DNA of 64,000 nucleotides from Janthinobacterium sp. 1_2014MBL_MicDiv (GTDB taxonomy: Bacteria; Pseudomonadota; Gammaproteobacteria; Burkholderiales; Burkholderiaceae_D). The stretch lies in the NCBI RefSeq assembly GCF_001865675.1, contig NZ_CP011319.1:3534001-3598000 (forward strand). Direction: 5' to 3'. The position numbers and the translations under genes were made by a program. This document shows positions 16,131 to 26,100 of the stretch, one piece after another. A model generated the notes under the pieces. The model saw only the letters and a program-made list of their open reading frames with translations, had not been told where the DNA came from and ran no database searches. Positions within the stretch are counted from its first letter, which is position 1, and each line of letters begins with the position of its first letter.

Positions 16131-17009
16131 ATGCTCAAAAAAATGTTCGCCGCGGTGCTGATGACGCTTTCGACAGCGGCCATCGCCGTGCCTTTCGGTT
16201 CCCAGTCGATACTGGTGGTCGAAGACGGCACAGGTAAAGTCTTGCTTGAAAAAAATTCCAACGTGGTGGTGCCCATCGCCTCGCTGACCAAACTCATGAC
16301 AGCCATGGTCGTGCTCGATTCCAAGGCCAATATGCAGGAAGAGATCAGCATCGACCGCGAAGACGTCGATACGCTGAAACACAGCACCTCGCGCGTGCCC
16401 GTGGGCGCCACGCTGAGCCGGCACGACGTGCTGCAACTGGCGCTGATGTCGTCCGACAACCGCGCCGCCGCCTCGCTGGCGCGCACCTTTCCCGGCGGCC
16501 CGACCGCGTTCGCCGTGGCCGTCAACGCCAAGATCAAGGCGCTGGGCATGCACCAGACCGTGATCGAAGAGCCGACGGGCCTGTCGCCGAACAACCAGTC
16601 GACGGCGGCCGACCTCGTCAAGATGGCCGTGGCCGCCTCGCGCTACCCGGAAATCAGCCGCATCACCACCGATTCGAAGGACGTGATCCAGATCAAGGGC
16701 CGCGACGTGGAATACCACAACACGAACCGCCTGGTGGGCGCCAAGGGCTGGGATATCGGCTTGTCGAAGACGGGCTACACGAATGAGGCGGGACGCTGCC
16801 TGATCATGCGCATCAAGTCGGCCGGCAAGTTCGCCACCATGATCCTGCTCAACGCGCGCGCCAATTCCGTGCGCGCCATGGACGCCGTCAATATCCGCCG
16901 CATGCTGGCGGCCGAGAACGGCATCGAAGAGCCAAAGGTGATGCGCGCCTCCGTCAGCCGGCACAAGAAGGCGCCGGCGAAGCCATCGAAGCGTCGCCGC
17001 GCACGTTAA
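16131..17009 (+). CDS. pbpG: D-alanyl-D-alanine endopeptidase (S11 family, PBP7-like)
   Basis: This 292-residue protein starts with a signal peptide (MLKKMFAAVLMTLSTAAIA) and has the three S11 active-site motifs in order: SLTK at residues 51-54 (Ser51 nucleophile), SDN at 108-110 and KTG at 213-215. It would cleave D-Ala-containing cross-links of peptidoglycan in the periplasm. It lacks the second domain of the PBP5 carboxypeptidases, which fits the PBP7/PbpG endopeptidase group. The tail is very basic (KKAPAKPSKRRRAR), perhaps binding wall or membrane. ATG 16131 gives the signal peptide directly; upstream in-frame starts at 16020 and 16044 do not. Two GC hairpins lie just past the stop (17023-17040, 17041-17081) without a T run. 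Confidence 0.9.
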   Translation: MLKKMFAAVLMTLSTAAIAVPFGSQSILVVEDGTGKVLLEKNSNVVVPIASLTKLMTAMVVLDSKANMQEEISIDREDVDTLKHSTSRVPVGATLSRHDVLQLALMSSDNRAAASLARTFPGGPTAFAVAVNAKIKALGMHQTVIEEPTGLSPNNQSTAADLVKMAVAASRYPEISRITTDSKDVIQIKGRDVEYHNTNRLVGAKGWDIGLSKTGYTNEAGRCLIMRIKSAGKFATMILLNARANSVRAMDAVNIRRMLAAENGIEEPKVMRASVSRHKKAPAKPSKRRRAR

Positions 17010-17129
17010 GCACGGCTGAGAAAACGCCCATGGCGGCGTTGCAGTGCCTGGCCGTACTAGTCGTACTGCCTGCGGCACTGCGCCTTGCCCTAAACGTTTT
17101 TCAGGCGTGCTTTCATACCGGAAAAATAC

Positions 17130-18062
17130 TTATTTCGCTTGCCGGTTGGTCATCACCACGCCGGCTATCGTCACCGCGCCGCCCACCAGCATCGAGGCCA
17201 GCACGGGTTCGCCCAGCAGCGCCGCCGCCAGCACGATGCCGAACACGGGCACGAGGTTGTTGAAGACGGCCGTGCGCGACGGGCCCAGCGCCTTGACGCC
17301 CTCGTAATACCAGACAAAGCCGATCACCGTGCCGAACACGCCCAGGTAGCCGATGGCGGCCCACACTTGCCAGCCGAAGCTGCGCCACGGCACGCCCGGA
17401 AATTCCACGGCCGCGCCCACCAGCAGGAAAGCCAGGCCCCACATCGATGCATACGTGGTGGCGGCGATCGGGCTCAGGCCCTTCAGCGCGACCCGGCCGA
17501 TCAGGGTGTAGGCGGCCCAGCTGGAGATGCCGCAAAACATGAAGACCTCGCCGGCGCCGATGCCGCCGCCCGTGCCGTGCAGCACGCCGGCGATATCGCC
17601 GCGCGTGATGACGATGGCCGTGCCGCAGAATGCCAGCATGATGCCCAGCCACTTGAAGGAACCGAGCCGTTCGCGGAACAGCATGGCCGAGGCCAGCGCC
17701 GTGACGATGGGGTTCAGGGCCACGAACAGGGCCGTGCGGCCGGCCGGCATGCGCGACAGCGCCGCCAGGAAGCACAGGTTATACAGGAAGATGCCCGTCA
17801 GGCCCAGCGCCGCCGTCGTCGCCAGCTGCTTGCGGTCCAGGCGCGGCAAGCCCCCTTCGAGTTTCCATGCCAGCACGACCAGCAGCAGCACGGCGACGCC
17901 GAAGCGTCCGCTGGCTGCCGTCATCGGCGGCATCTGCTGCGCCAGCACGCGGCCCGCGATAAAGGTGCCGCCCCAGAACAGGGCGACGAAAATCAGTTTG
18001 AGGTAGACGAGCGGCGATTGCACGGAAGGCAAGGCGGCTGACGGTACGGCGGTAGTGCGCAT
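17130..18062 (-). CDS. EamA/DMT-family transporter
   Basis: This 310-residue inner-membrane protein has ten predicted helices in two EamA repeats (about 20-150 and 170-305). It shows FVALFWGGTFIAGRVLA at the first helix and GYLGVFGTVIGFVWYYEGVKALGPSRTAVFNNLVPVFG near the end of repeat two, a pattern typical of RhaT/EamA exporters of amino acids or metabolites. ATG 18062 has AGGA upstream and starts just before helix one; an upstream ATG (18152) would place 30 odd residues in front. It diverges from a LysR gene 109 bp away, the usual arrangement for a regulator and its exporter. Confidence 0.9.
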   Translation of the reverse strand: MRTTAVPSAALPSVQSPLVYLKLIFVALFWGGTFIAGRVLAQQMPPMTAASGRFGVAVLLLVVLAWKLEGGLPRLDRKQLATTAALGLTGIFLYNLCFLAALSRMPAGRTALFVALNPIVTALASAMLFRERLGSFKWLGIMLAFCGTAIVITRGDIAGVLHGTGGGIGAGEVFMFCGISSWAAYTLIGRVALKGLSPIAATTYASMWGLAFLLVGAAVEFPGVPWRSFGWQVWAAIGYLGVFGTVIGFVWYYEGVKALGPSRTAVFNNLVPVFGIVLAAALLGEPVLASMLVGGAVTIAGVVMTNRQAK

Positions 18063-18109
18063 GGAAAGTCCTATGATGTCGCTTGTGCAGCGGACGCTGT
18101 ACGTATATA

Positions 18110-18153
18110 TTAATACTAATATTAACTCATGAAATAATGAGCAAATACTCATA
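18110..18153. promoter_or_regulatory. Putative LysR operator between the EamA exporter and its regulator
   Basis: Two adjacent dyads lie between the divergent starts: TTAATA/TATTAA with spacer CTAA (18110-18125), then CTCAT/ATGAG with a six-base spacer (18126-18141). A third half site ACTCAT is at 18148-18153. The second dyad contains the T-N11-A type spacing seen in LysR boxes. The pattern fits a recognition site plus activation site, but this is not tested. Confidence 0.4.
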
Positions 18154-18171
18154 GCTCAACAAAACCACACC

Positions 18172-19071
18172 ATGACCTTCACGCAACTGGAAATATTTAC
18201 CCTGGTGGCCGAACTGCACGGCTTTTCCGCCGCCGCCGCGCAGCTGGGCATCAGCCAGTCGGCCGTCTCGCATGCGCTGAAAGCGCTGGAAAAGGAGATG
18301 GGCGTGGACCTCATCGTGCGCCACCAGGCCTCGGCCGAGCTGACGGACGTGGGCCGCCAGTTGCTGGTGCGCGCGCGCGAAATCCTCGGCCTGTCGGAAG
18401 CCATGCGCCAGGAGGCGGCCGACGTGCTGGGCCAGCGCCAGGGCACCTTGCGCATCGGCTCGTTCGGCCCCACCTCCTCGCTGAATCTGCTGCCCGCCAT
18501 CACGGCGCAGTTCCGCCTGCGCTATCCGGGCATCGACCTGCGCATCGACGAGGGCGCCGACCATGAAGTGGTGCAATGGATACGCGAGCGCAGGGTCGAC
18601 GTGGGCTTCGTCGTGCTGCCCGACGAGCGTTTCGACACGGCGCCGCTGGTGGAAGACCAGATGATGGCGCTGGTGCCGCGCAGCCACCCATTGGCGCAAC
18701 TCGACACCATCACCCTGGCGCAGCTGTGCGAAGGGCCGTTCATCATGTCGGAAGCGGGTTGCGCCTGCCTGATCGAGCCGCTGTTCGCCAACGCGGGCCT
18801 GCAGCCGCACGTGCCCTACCGCATCAGCCAGGTGATCACCATCCTCGACATGGTCAGCCGCGGCGACGGCCTGTCCATCGTCGCCGAGCTGGCCCTGCCG
18901 CAGCGCCTGCGCGAGCAGTATCCGGAGCTGGTCGCCCTGCCATTGAACCCGCCCGTCAGCCGCAAGGTGGGCCTGGCCGTGCGCGACCGGCGCCAGAACA
19001 CGCCGGCCACCAACGCCTTCTTCGACGTGGCAAAGCAGATGGCGCCGACCCTGGCGCCCCGGCGCGCCTGA
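18172..19071 (+). CDS. LysR-type regulator, likely of the divergent EamA exporter
   Basis: This 299-residue LysR protein has an N-terminal winged helix (FTLVAELHGFSAAAAQLGIS, QSAVSHALKALEKEMG) and an effector domain (about 90-290; GTLRIGSFGPTSSLNLLP, VGFVVLPDERFDT). It resembles CynR/CysB-group LysR proteins more than nitrogen types, but the effector is unknown. It faces the EamA gene with shared dyads between. It ends nine bases before the convergent chemoreceptor gene. Confidence 0.92.
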   Translation: MTFTQLEIFTLVAELHGFSAAAAQLGISQSAVSHALKALEKEMGVDLIVRHQASAELTDVGRQLLVRAREILGLSEAMRQEAADVLGQRQGTLRIGSFGPTSSLNLLPAITAQFRLRYPGIDLRIDEGADHEVVQWIRERRVDVGFVVLPDERFDTAPLVEDQMMALVPRSHPLAQLDTITLAQLCEGPFIMSEAGCACLIEPLFANAGLQPHVPYRISQVITILDMVSRGDGLSIVAELALPQRLREQYPELVALPLNPPVSRKVGLAVRDRRQNTPATNAFFDVAKQMAPTLAPRRA

Positions 19072-19079
19072 CACCCGAC

Positions 19080-21014
19080 TTAAAAAGTCTCCCACTCCTC
19101 GCTGCGCTCCGCCTTGACGGCGGCCATCCTTGCCGGACGGCTGGCGAGGCGCGGCGCGACGGGCGCGCGCACCACGGGCCTGGCTGGCGGCGACATCTGC
19201 TGCGCCGGCGCCGGCCCGTCATCGAGCTTGAACACGCTGACCACCTGCGACAGGGTGCTGGCCTGGTCTTGCAGGCTTTCCGCCGCGGCGGCCGCCTCTT
19301 CCACCAGGGCCGCGTTCTGCTGCGTCACCTGGTCCATCTGCGCGATCGCCTGGTTCACCTGTTCGATACCGGAACTCTGTTCCACGCTGGCGGCCGTGAT
19401 TTCGCCCATGATGTCGGTAACGCGCCGCACGCTGTCGACGATTTCCTGCATCGTCGCTCCCGCTTCGCCGACGAGCCGGTTGCCCGTGTCGACGGCGCTC
19501 ACGGAATCGTCGATCAGCAGCTTGATTTCCTTGGCGGCGGCGCTGGAACGCTGCGCCAGGCTGCGCACTTCCGTGGCGACGACGGCAAAGCCGCGTCCCT
19601 GCTCGCCCGCGCGCGCCGCTTCCACGGCCGCATTCAAGGCCAGGATGTTGGTCTGGAAGGCGATGCCGTCGATCACGCTGATGATGTCGACGATCTTGTG
19701 CGACGAGGCATTGATCGAAGTCATGGTCTCGACCACTTGCGCCACCACTTGCCCGCCCTTGCTGGCCACGCTGGAGGCCGAACCGGCCATCTGGTTGGCC
19801 TGGCGCGCATTGTCGGCATTCTGCTTGACGGTGCTGGTCAGTTCCTCCATCGAGGCGGCCGTTTCTTCCAGCGAGCTGGCCTGCTGCTCCGTGCGCGACG
19901 ACAGGTCCTGGTTGCCGGCGGCGATTTCCGACGACGATATCCGCACCGATTCGCTGGCCGTGCGGATCTTCACCAGCACCACGGCGATCTTGTCGACGAA
20001 GCGGTTGAAGGCGCCGGCGATCTGCGCCAGTTCATCGGCGCCGGAAGCGTCGAGGCGGCGCGTCAGGTCGCCCTCGCCCGAGGCGATGTCGTCGAGCGCG
20101 TCGCGCACCAGTTCCAGGCGCTTGAGCATCTTGAATACCAGCAGCGACAGCAGCAGCGCCGCCGCACCCGTCAGCAGCAAGGCCGTCACCGTGGCCGTCG
20201 TCAGCATCGTCTGCAAGGCTTGCATGGCTTCCTGCTGGTCGAGCACCACGGCCAGCAGCCAGTCCGTGCCCGCCACGCGCGTCACATACAGCTTGCCGTC
20301 GCGCCCGCCCAGGCGCACGGCGTCGCTCTGGCGCGCGCTTTCCAGCCGGTTGATCTGCGCGGCCGACAGCGCGGCGTCGAGTTTCGATACCGGCTGCAGG
20401 CTCAGTTCCTTGTCGGCGTGGGCGATGATGGTGCCGCCCTGGTCGATCAGGAAGGCAAAGCTGTGCGGCGTCGGCTTGATCGCCACCACGTTCGCAATGA
20501 CGGTATCGAGCAGCACGTCCGCGCCCGCCACGCCCGTCGGCGCGCCCTTGGGGCCCACGGGCGCCGTGAACGACACCACCAGCTTGTGGCTGGCCGCATC
20601 CACGTACGGCGGCGTCAGCATCGGCACGCCGGCCTTGACGGTATCCGTGTACCAGGCCCGCGCCGTGGGATCGAAATCGGCAGGACGTCCGGGATGGGTG
20701 AACACCGAGCGCTTGTCCGCGTAGCCGATGAACACTTCCGCGAAATCGCCGGCCTGCTCGGCGATCTGGAAGGCGCGCAGCGGATCGGGCGTCTCGGCCG
20801 ACATCACGACGGAGGCCATGACCTTTTTCTTGCCATCGACCCATTGCGCCAGCACGGCCGACTGGCTTTGCAGCAGTTGCTGCATCTGCTGGTCCGATGA
20901 GGCCAGCATGCTGCTGCGCGTGGTGACGTAATTAGCGACCGAGAGGGCCAGCATGGACAGCACGACGATGGCAACGCAAATCAGCACCAGCCGCGTGCGC
21001 AACGATGAAAACAT
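19080..21014 (-). CDS. Methyl-accepting chemotaxis protein with dCache sensor and CheR-docking tail
   Basis: This 644-residue receptor has a membrane helix (about 8-30), a periplasmic dCache_1 domain (about 35-270, with DPTARAWY and the [14 protein letters not shown] segment), a second helix (about 280-305) and HAMP. The long cytoplasmic coiled coil has its signalling tip at [20 protein letters not shown]. The last residues EEWETF match the xWxxF pentapeptide that tethers CheR and CheB, as in the Tar/Tsr NWETF tail. It should direct chemotaxis towards a small ligand bound by dCache. ATG 21014 has AAGGAG seven bases upstream; an upstream ATG (21116) is not needed. No che gene is adjacent. Confidence 0.94.
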   Translation of the reverse strand: MFSSLRTRLVLICVAIVVLSMLALSVANYVTTRSSMLASSDQQMQQLLQSQSAVLAQWVDGKKKVMASVVMSAETPDPLRAFQIAEQAGDFAEVFIGYADKRSVFTHPGRPADFDPTARAWYTDTVKAGVPMLTPPYVDAASHKLVVSFTAPVGPKGAPTGVAGADVLLDTVIANVVAIKPTPHSFAFLIDQGGTIIAHADKELSLQPVSKLDAALSAAQINRLESARQSDAVRLGGRDGKLYVTRVAGTDWLLAVVLDQQEAMQALQTMLTTATVTALLLTGAAALLLSLLVFKMLKRLELVRDALDDIASGEGDLTRRLDASGADELAQIAGAFNRFVDKIAVVLVKIRTASESVRISSSEIAAGNQDLSSRTEQQASSLEETAASMEELTSTVKQNADNARQANQMAGSASSVASKGGQVVAQVVETMTSINASSHKIVDIISVIDGIAFQTNILALNAAVEAARAGEQGRGFAVVATEVRSLAQRSSAAAKEIKLLIDDSVSAVDTGNRLVGEAGATMQEIVDSVRRVTDIMGEITAASVEQSSGIEQVNQAIAQMDQVTQQNAALVEEAAAAAESLQDQASTLSQVVSVFKLDDGPAPAQQMSPPARPVVRAPVAPRLASRPARMAAVKAERSEEWETF

Positions 21015-21217
21015 GGTGTACTCCTTGAGTGTGATTTTGATGGTGTAAGGCGGCAATGCTGCCGTGAATGCCCGCCCCAGCATTCTCACACAAAAAATTG
21101 GAACATTATCACTCAATATCCGGAATACACAATATTTATTACCTCATAGCAACACCCTCGGTCATGAATGTAACTGCCATGATTGCATCCTGGTCAAGTT
21201 TTCGGCCAGGGGATCGC

Positions 21218-23185
21218 TCAGCCTATCAATGCGCGCAGCCCGCTGGCGCGCTGCGTGCGGCGCAAGATCGCGTCAAACAGCACGGCTTGCGTGGGCGAGA
21301 CGAGGGTAAAGAAATCGCGCGCGCGCGTGATGCCCGTGTAAACCAGCTCGCGCGCCAGCATGGCGCCGCCTTCCTGCGGCAGCACCAGCACCGTGTGGCG
21401 AAATTCCGAGCCCTGCGACTTGTGCACCGTCATGGCGAACGCCGTTTCCACATGGCGCAAGCGCGTGGCCAGCACGCTGCGCACGTTGTCGCCTTCCAAG
21501 AAGTACACGCGCAGGGAACCGGGCCGCGCCGGGTCGCGCAGGGTCAGGCCGATGTCGCCATTGAACACGCCCGTGCCGTAGTCGTTGCGCGTGACCATCA
21601 CGGGACGGCCCACATACCACTCGCTGCGGCGGATCCAGCCTTCCTTTTCCAGGCACAGCTCGATGGCCGCGTTCAGGCCCGCCACGCCCCACTCGCCTTC
21701 GCGCACGGCGCACAGGATGCGGAACGACTCGAACGCGTGCAGCACGGCGCGCACCCAGTCGTCATGTCGCGCATGCGCTGCTACGCCGGCATGCACCAAT
21801 TCCAGATAGGGCTGATAGCCGCCCGGCGCCTCAGGACGTCCGCGCAGGGCCAGGCGCAGCACGTCTTCCTGCTGCGCGGGCACGATCCACGCCACCTTGC
21901 CGCCGCTGTCGCGCGCCAGGCACTCTTGCGCGGCGCGGGGCTGGCCCGCATTCACGGCCAGCGCCAGTTCGCCGATCGGGCCGCTGAAGCGGTGGCTGTG
22001 GCGCAGCATCACCGTCTGCTGCGCCAGCGCGCCGGCCGCCCCCGCAAAACCGGCGGGTATGGCCACGCCGCTGGCCGCCAGCGCGTACGCGATGGTGTCG
22101 GGCGCATAGCCGCCCGCCTGCGCGTCGTGGCACAAGTCGCCCAGCACGGCGCCCGCCTCCACGGACGCTAGCTGGTCCTTGTCGCCGAGCAGGATCAAAA
22201 TGGCCGTGGGCGGCAAGGCGTCGAGCATGGACGCCATCATCTCCAGGTGCACCATCGACGCTTCATCGACGATCAGCACGTCGACGTCGAGCGGATTGCC
22301 CGCGTGGTGGGCGAAGGCGCGCGTATCCGGACGCGCGCCCAACAAGCTATGCAGGGTGCGCGCGGCGCCCATGCGCCGCGCCAGCTCCAGCAAGGGCAGC
22401 GCCGCGCCCGCCTTCGCCGCCAGGCCCTCCAGGGCCTTGTCGATCGACTGTTTCAGGCGCGCGGCCGCCTTGCCCGTGGGCGCGGCCAGCGCGATGCGCA
22501 GCTGTTCCGGCTGCGGCGAGACGGCAAACAGCAAGGTCAGAAGGCTCGCCACGGTGTACGTCTTGCCCGTGCCCGGGCCGCCCGTGATGATGGCCACCTT
22601 GCCGCGCAGGGCGATGGCGCACGCCACCTTCTGCCAGTCCGGAGCGCCATCGCTGGTGGGCTGGTCGAACAGGATATCGAGCCATTGCCGCACCTGCGCC
22701 AGCGGCGGATTCGCCAAATCCTGCGCGCGCGCGGCGATTTTCCCGCCCACCAGGGTCTCGTCGCGCCAGTAGCGGCGCAAATACAGGCGCGCGCCATCGA
22801 GCACCAGCGGCTGGCGCACATCGGCGGCGCCCACCTGCCACACCTGCGGCGCAGCGGCCAGCAGCGCGCACCAGCCATCGACAGTGCCCGGCAGCGGGCC
22901 CGATACGGCCAGCACGGCGTGCCACAGCTCCTCGCTCCAGCCCAGCAGCTGCGACGGTTCGCCGGCCAGGTCGGCCAGCATCAAACAGCTGTGGCCCCGC
23001 CCTTCCAGCTCGGACAGCACCACGCACGCCACGCCCACGGCGGCCGTATCGGGTCCGGCGGGCGCATCTTCGTCCAGGGTGACGATGAAACGGGCAAAGG
23101 CGGCGCTCAGGCGGCGCAGGTGGCCCGCCTCGGCGACGCCGTCGAAATGGGTGAACAAGGCGTCCAGGGCCGCGTCATGCTTCAT
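21218..23185 (-). CDS. recD: Exodeoxyribonuclease V subunit alpha (RecD helicase)
   Basis: This 655-residue protein is RecD, the fast 5'-3' helicase of RecBCD. The Walker A motif GGPGTGKT is near residues 200-207, with DEASMVHLEMM (Walker B), LLGDKDQLASVEAGAVL (motif III) and a C-terminal TVHKSQGSEF and VYTGITRAR (motifs V and VI). The start at 23185 follows the normal RecD N-terminus; the open frame reaches further but only into recB. Its start overlaps the recB stop by 11 bp, and it is the last gene of recC-recB-recD. The complex resects double-strand breaks and degrades foreign linear DNA. Confidence 0.95.
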   Translation of the reverse strand: MKHDAALDALFTHFDGVAEAGHLRRLSAAFARFIVTLDEDAPAGPDTAAVGVACVVLSELEGRGHSCLMLADLAGEPSQLLGWSEELWHAVLAVSGPLPGTVDGWCALLAAAPQVWQVGAADVRQPLVLDGARLYLRRYWRDETLVGGKIAARAQDLANPPLAQVRQWLDILFDQPTSDGAPDWQKVACAIALRGKVAIITGGPGTGKTYTVASLLTLLFAVSPQPEQLRIALAAPTGKAAARLKQSIDKALEGLAAKAGAALPLLELARRMGAARTLHSLLGARPDTRAFAHHAGNPLDVDVLIVDEASMVHLEMMASMLDALPPTAILILLGDKDQLASVEAGAVLGDLCHDAQAGGYAPDTIAYALAASGVAIPAGFAGAAGALAQQTVMLRHSHRFSGPIGELALAVNAGQPRAAQECLARDSGGKVAWIVPAQQEDVLRLALRGRPEAPGGYQPYLELVHAGVAAHARHDDWVRAVLHAFESFRILCAVREGEWGVAGLNAAIELCLEKEGWIRRSEWYVGRPVMVTRNDYGTGVFNGDIGLTLRDPARPGSLRVYFLEGDNVRSVLATRLRHVETAFAMTVHKSQGSEFRHTVLVLPQEGGAMLARELVYTGITRARDFFTLVSPTQAVLFDAILRRTQRASGLRALIG

Positions 23186-26100
23186 GGTGTTCCGTTTCTT
23201 CCAACAGTTGATCGAGGCCGTCCAGCAATTCCAGCTGCGGCGCCAGCCAGTAGCAGCCATGCGTGTCCGCATTCGCGATGCCGCGCAGGAACAGGAAGAT
23301 GGCGCCGCCCAGGTGCTGGGCGGGGTCATACTCCGCGCCGAGCCGGCTTTTCAGCAGCCGGTGCAACGCCAGCATGTAGATGGCGCCCTGGATGTCGTAG
23401 CGGTGCTGCGCCATGCCGGCCGCCAGCGCCGGCGTGTGGTAGGCGGCGTCATTGCTGCCCAGCGCATTCGACTTGTAGTCGAGCACCCAGTAGCGGCCCG
23501 CCCTTTCGATGACCAGGTCGGCAAAGCCTTTCAGCATGCCGTGCAGCTGGCGCCGCGGCAGCACGGGACGCGGCGCGCCATCGAGCAGCAATCGCGTGCA
23601 CAGCTTATCGAGCGCCTCGGTCGACAGGTGCTCGCTGGGGAACCAGAACTCCATCTCCGACAGGGTGCTGTCCAATTCGGACAGCGAAGCGCCGAGCAGC
23701 GGCAGCGGCGTGACAGCCACTTCGCGCAGCCAGGCGATGGCGTCTTCCTGGCGGTGGCCCCAGCCGGCCCGCTCGCAGCGCGCGGCCAGGCGCGCGTCGA
23801 AACTGGCCGCGTTGACGCAGTCGAAGCCTTCGCTGCCCATCCATTCGAGCTGCTCGTGCAGGAAATTGCCAGGCACGGAACCGCGCGGGAAACGGTGCCA
23901 TGGCGCGTCGCCCGTTTGCAGCGACGGCACGGCGGCCACGCCCGTGCCGTCTTCCAGCAGGGTCTCTTCCAGCGCCCGCTGCGGCACGTGCACGCTGGCC
24001 ACGGCGCCGATCTGGCGCGTCAGCGAGGTAAAGCTGCCCACCGACCAGTCGCGCTCGAACTCTCCCGCAAACACGGGCGCCGGGCGCAATTCGGGACGCC
24101 GCTCGACGCGGTCGAGCACCGTACAGGCGTCGGGCTGCGCCAGCGACCCGACGCAGATGGCGTCGCAGCTGCCCGCCACCTGCTGCCAGCGCAGCAGCAG
24201 CTGGTCGGCCGGCAGCCTGTCGCCGCCCGTCAGCAGGTAGCCGAGCGCCGATTCGTGCAGGGTGTTGTCCCCTGCCTTGCGCGCCGCCAGCGCCGCCACG
24301 CCCAGCCACAGGAAGTGGCGCGCGCGCGTCAGCGCCACGTACAGCAGGCGCAAGTCTTCCTCGATGCGCGCCTCTTCCACCAAGGCCATGGCCTCGTCGG
24401 ACAGCGACAGGTCGAGGCGGCGTTCGCCGTCCTCGCCCGCATACTCGAAGAAGCTGCGGTTGCGTTTATCCACCTTGCGCGCCGTGACGGCGAACGGCAG
24501 ATACACGAGCGGGTATTCGAGGCCCTTGGACTTATGCACGGTGATGACCTTCACCAGTTCCGCATCGCTCTCCAGGCGCAGCACGCGCTCGTCACCGCTC
24601 TCGCCTTCGCCGGCGATCTGCTCGGCCAGCCAGCGTATCAATGCCTGTTCGCCATCGAGCTGGCGGCTGGCCGACTGCAGCAGTTCAGCCAGGTGCAGCA
24701 GATTCGTCAAGCGCCGCTCGCCGCCCGTCTGCTGCAGCAGCATGGCCGGCAGCTGCAATTCATGGATGAAGCGGCGCAGCATGGCCAGCACGCCCTGGCG
24801 CTGCCAGATCAAATGCAGGGCTTTGAGCTGCTCGACCCGGCGCTCCCATTCCAGCTCGTCGCTGGACAATCGCGCCAGCTCGCCCAGCGGCAAGCCGATG
24901 GTGCGCGTGGCAAACGCGGCGCGCGCCAGGCCGCCGTCGAGCGGGTTGGCCAGCGCCGCCAGCCAGCGCAGCACGTCCTGCGCCTCCTCGCTGTCGATGA
25001 CGGAATCCTTGTCGGACAGGTACACGCTGGCGACCCTGCGGCGCGCCAGCGCGCGGCGGATGGCCGCCGCTTCCTTGCGGTCGCGCACGAGGATGGCGAC
25101 ATCGGCCGGCTGCAAGCGCGTAAAACCGTCGGGGCCGGTGAAGCCCGCCTGCGGATCGCCCAGCATGGCGACGATGTGTTCCGCGCAGTGCTGGGCGAAA
25201 TATTCGCGGTAGCCGTCGCCGCGCAGCGCTTCGTCGCTGGCGCAGGCCGCCAGCAGGGCCGGCAGCGGACCGCCGGCGTTCACCAGCCGCTCGTCGCGGC
25301 CCTTGGCGTCGACAGCCTCGAACGGCAGCGGATTTTCATCCCCTTTGCGGTAGCGGAAGGCGCCGGCCGGCACTTCGGCGCGCTCGGCGTGCAGGAACAG
25401 CTGGTTGACGGCCGCCACCAGCGGCGCCGTCGAACGGTAATTGGTGCCCAGCTGGTAGTGGCGGCCGTTCGTCGCGCGCCGCGCCGCCAGGTAGCTCTGG
25501 ATGTCGGCGCCGCGAAAGCCGTAGATCGACTGTTTCGGGTCGCCGATCAGGAACAGGCCCAGCGACGCATCGTTGTCGGCGATGCGGTACAGCAGATTGA
25601 AGATCTGGTACTGCGCCGGCGCCGTATCCTGGAATTCATCGACCATGGCCAGCGGATACTGGTCGACGATGCGCTGGCGCAGGGCCGCGCCATTCTCGCC
25701 GGCCAGCGCGTCGTGCAGGCGCTGCAGCATGTCGGCAAAGCCGAACTGGCGCGACTGGCGCTTCAATTGATCCATGCGCCGCGCAATCGCCGCCGCCGCA
25801 TGCAGGTGCAGCTTGTGCGCCAGCGGCGTCAGGGCCGCCAGGGCGATCCCCAGCGCCTCCGTATGTTCGAAGCACTCGGGCACCTGCGCCGTGAAATTCT
25901 TGGCAAACGCATCCTCGATGCCGAACGGCGTCAGGCGCTCCCACGCCTTGGCCGTGATGGCCGGCTGCAGCAGCAGCGGATCCTGCGCCCACTTGCGCAA
26001 GCCATCGAACCATTTCGCCAGGTTTTCCGGCTTCATCTTGACGCCATTAAAACACTTGGGATTGACGGCGCGGTGCTCGTTGATCCACGCCGCCATCCGG

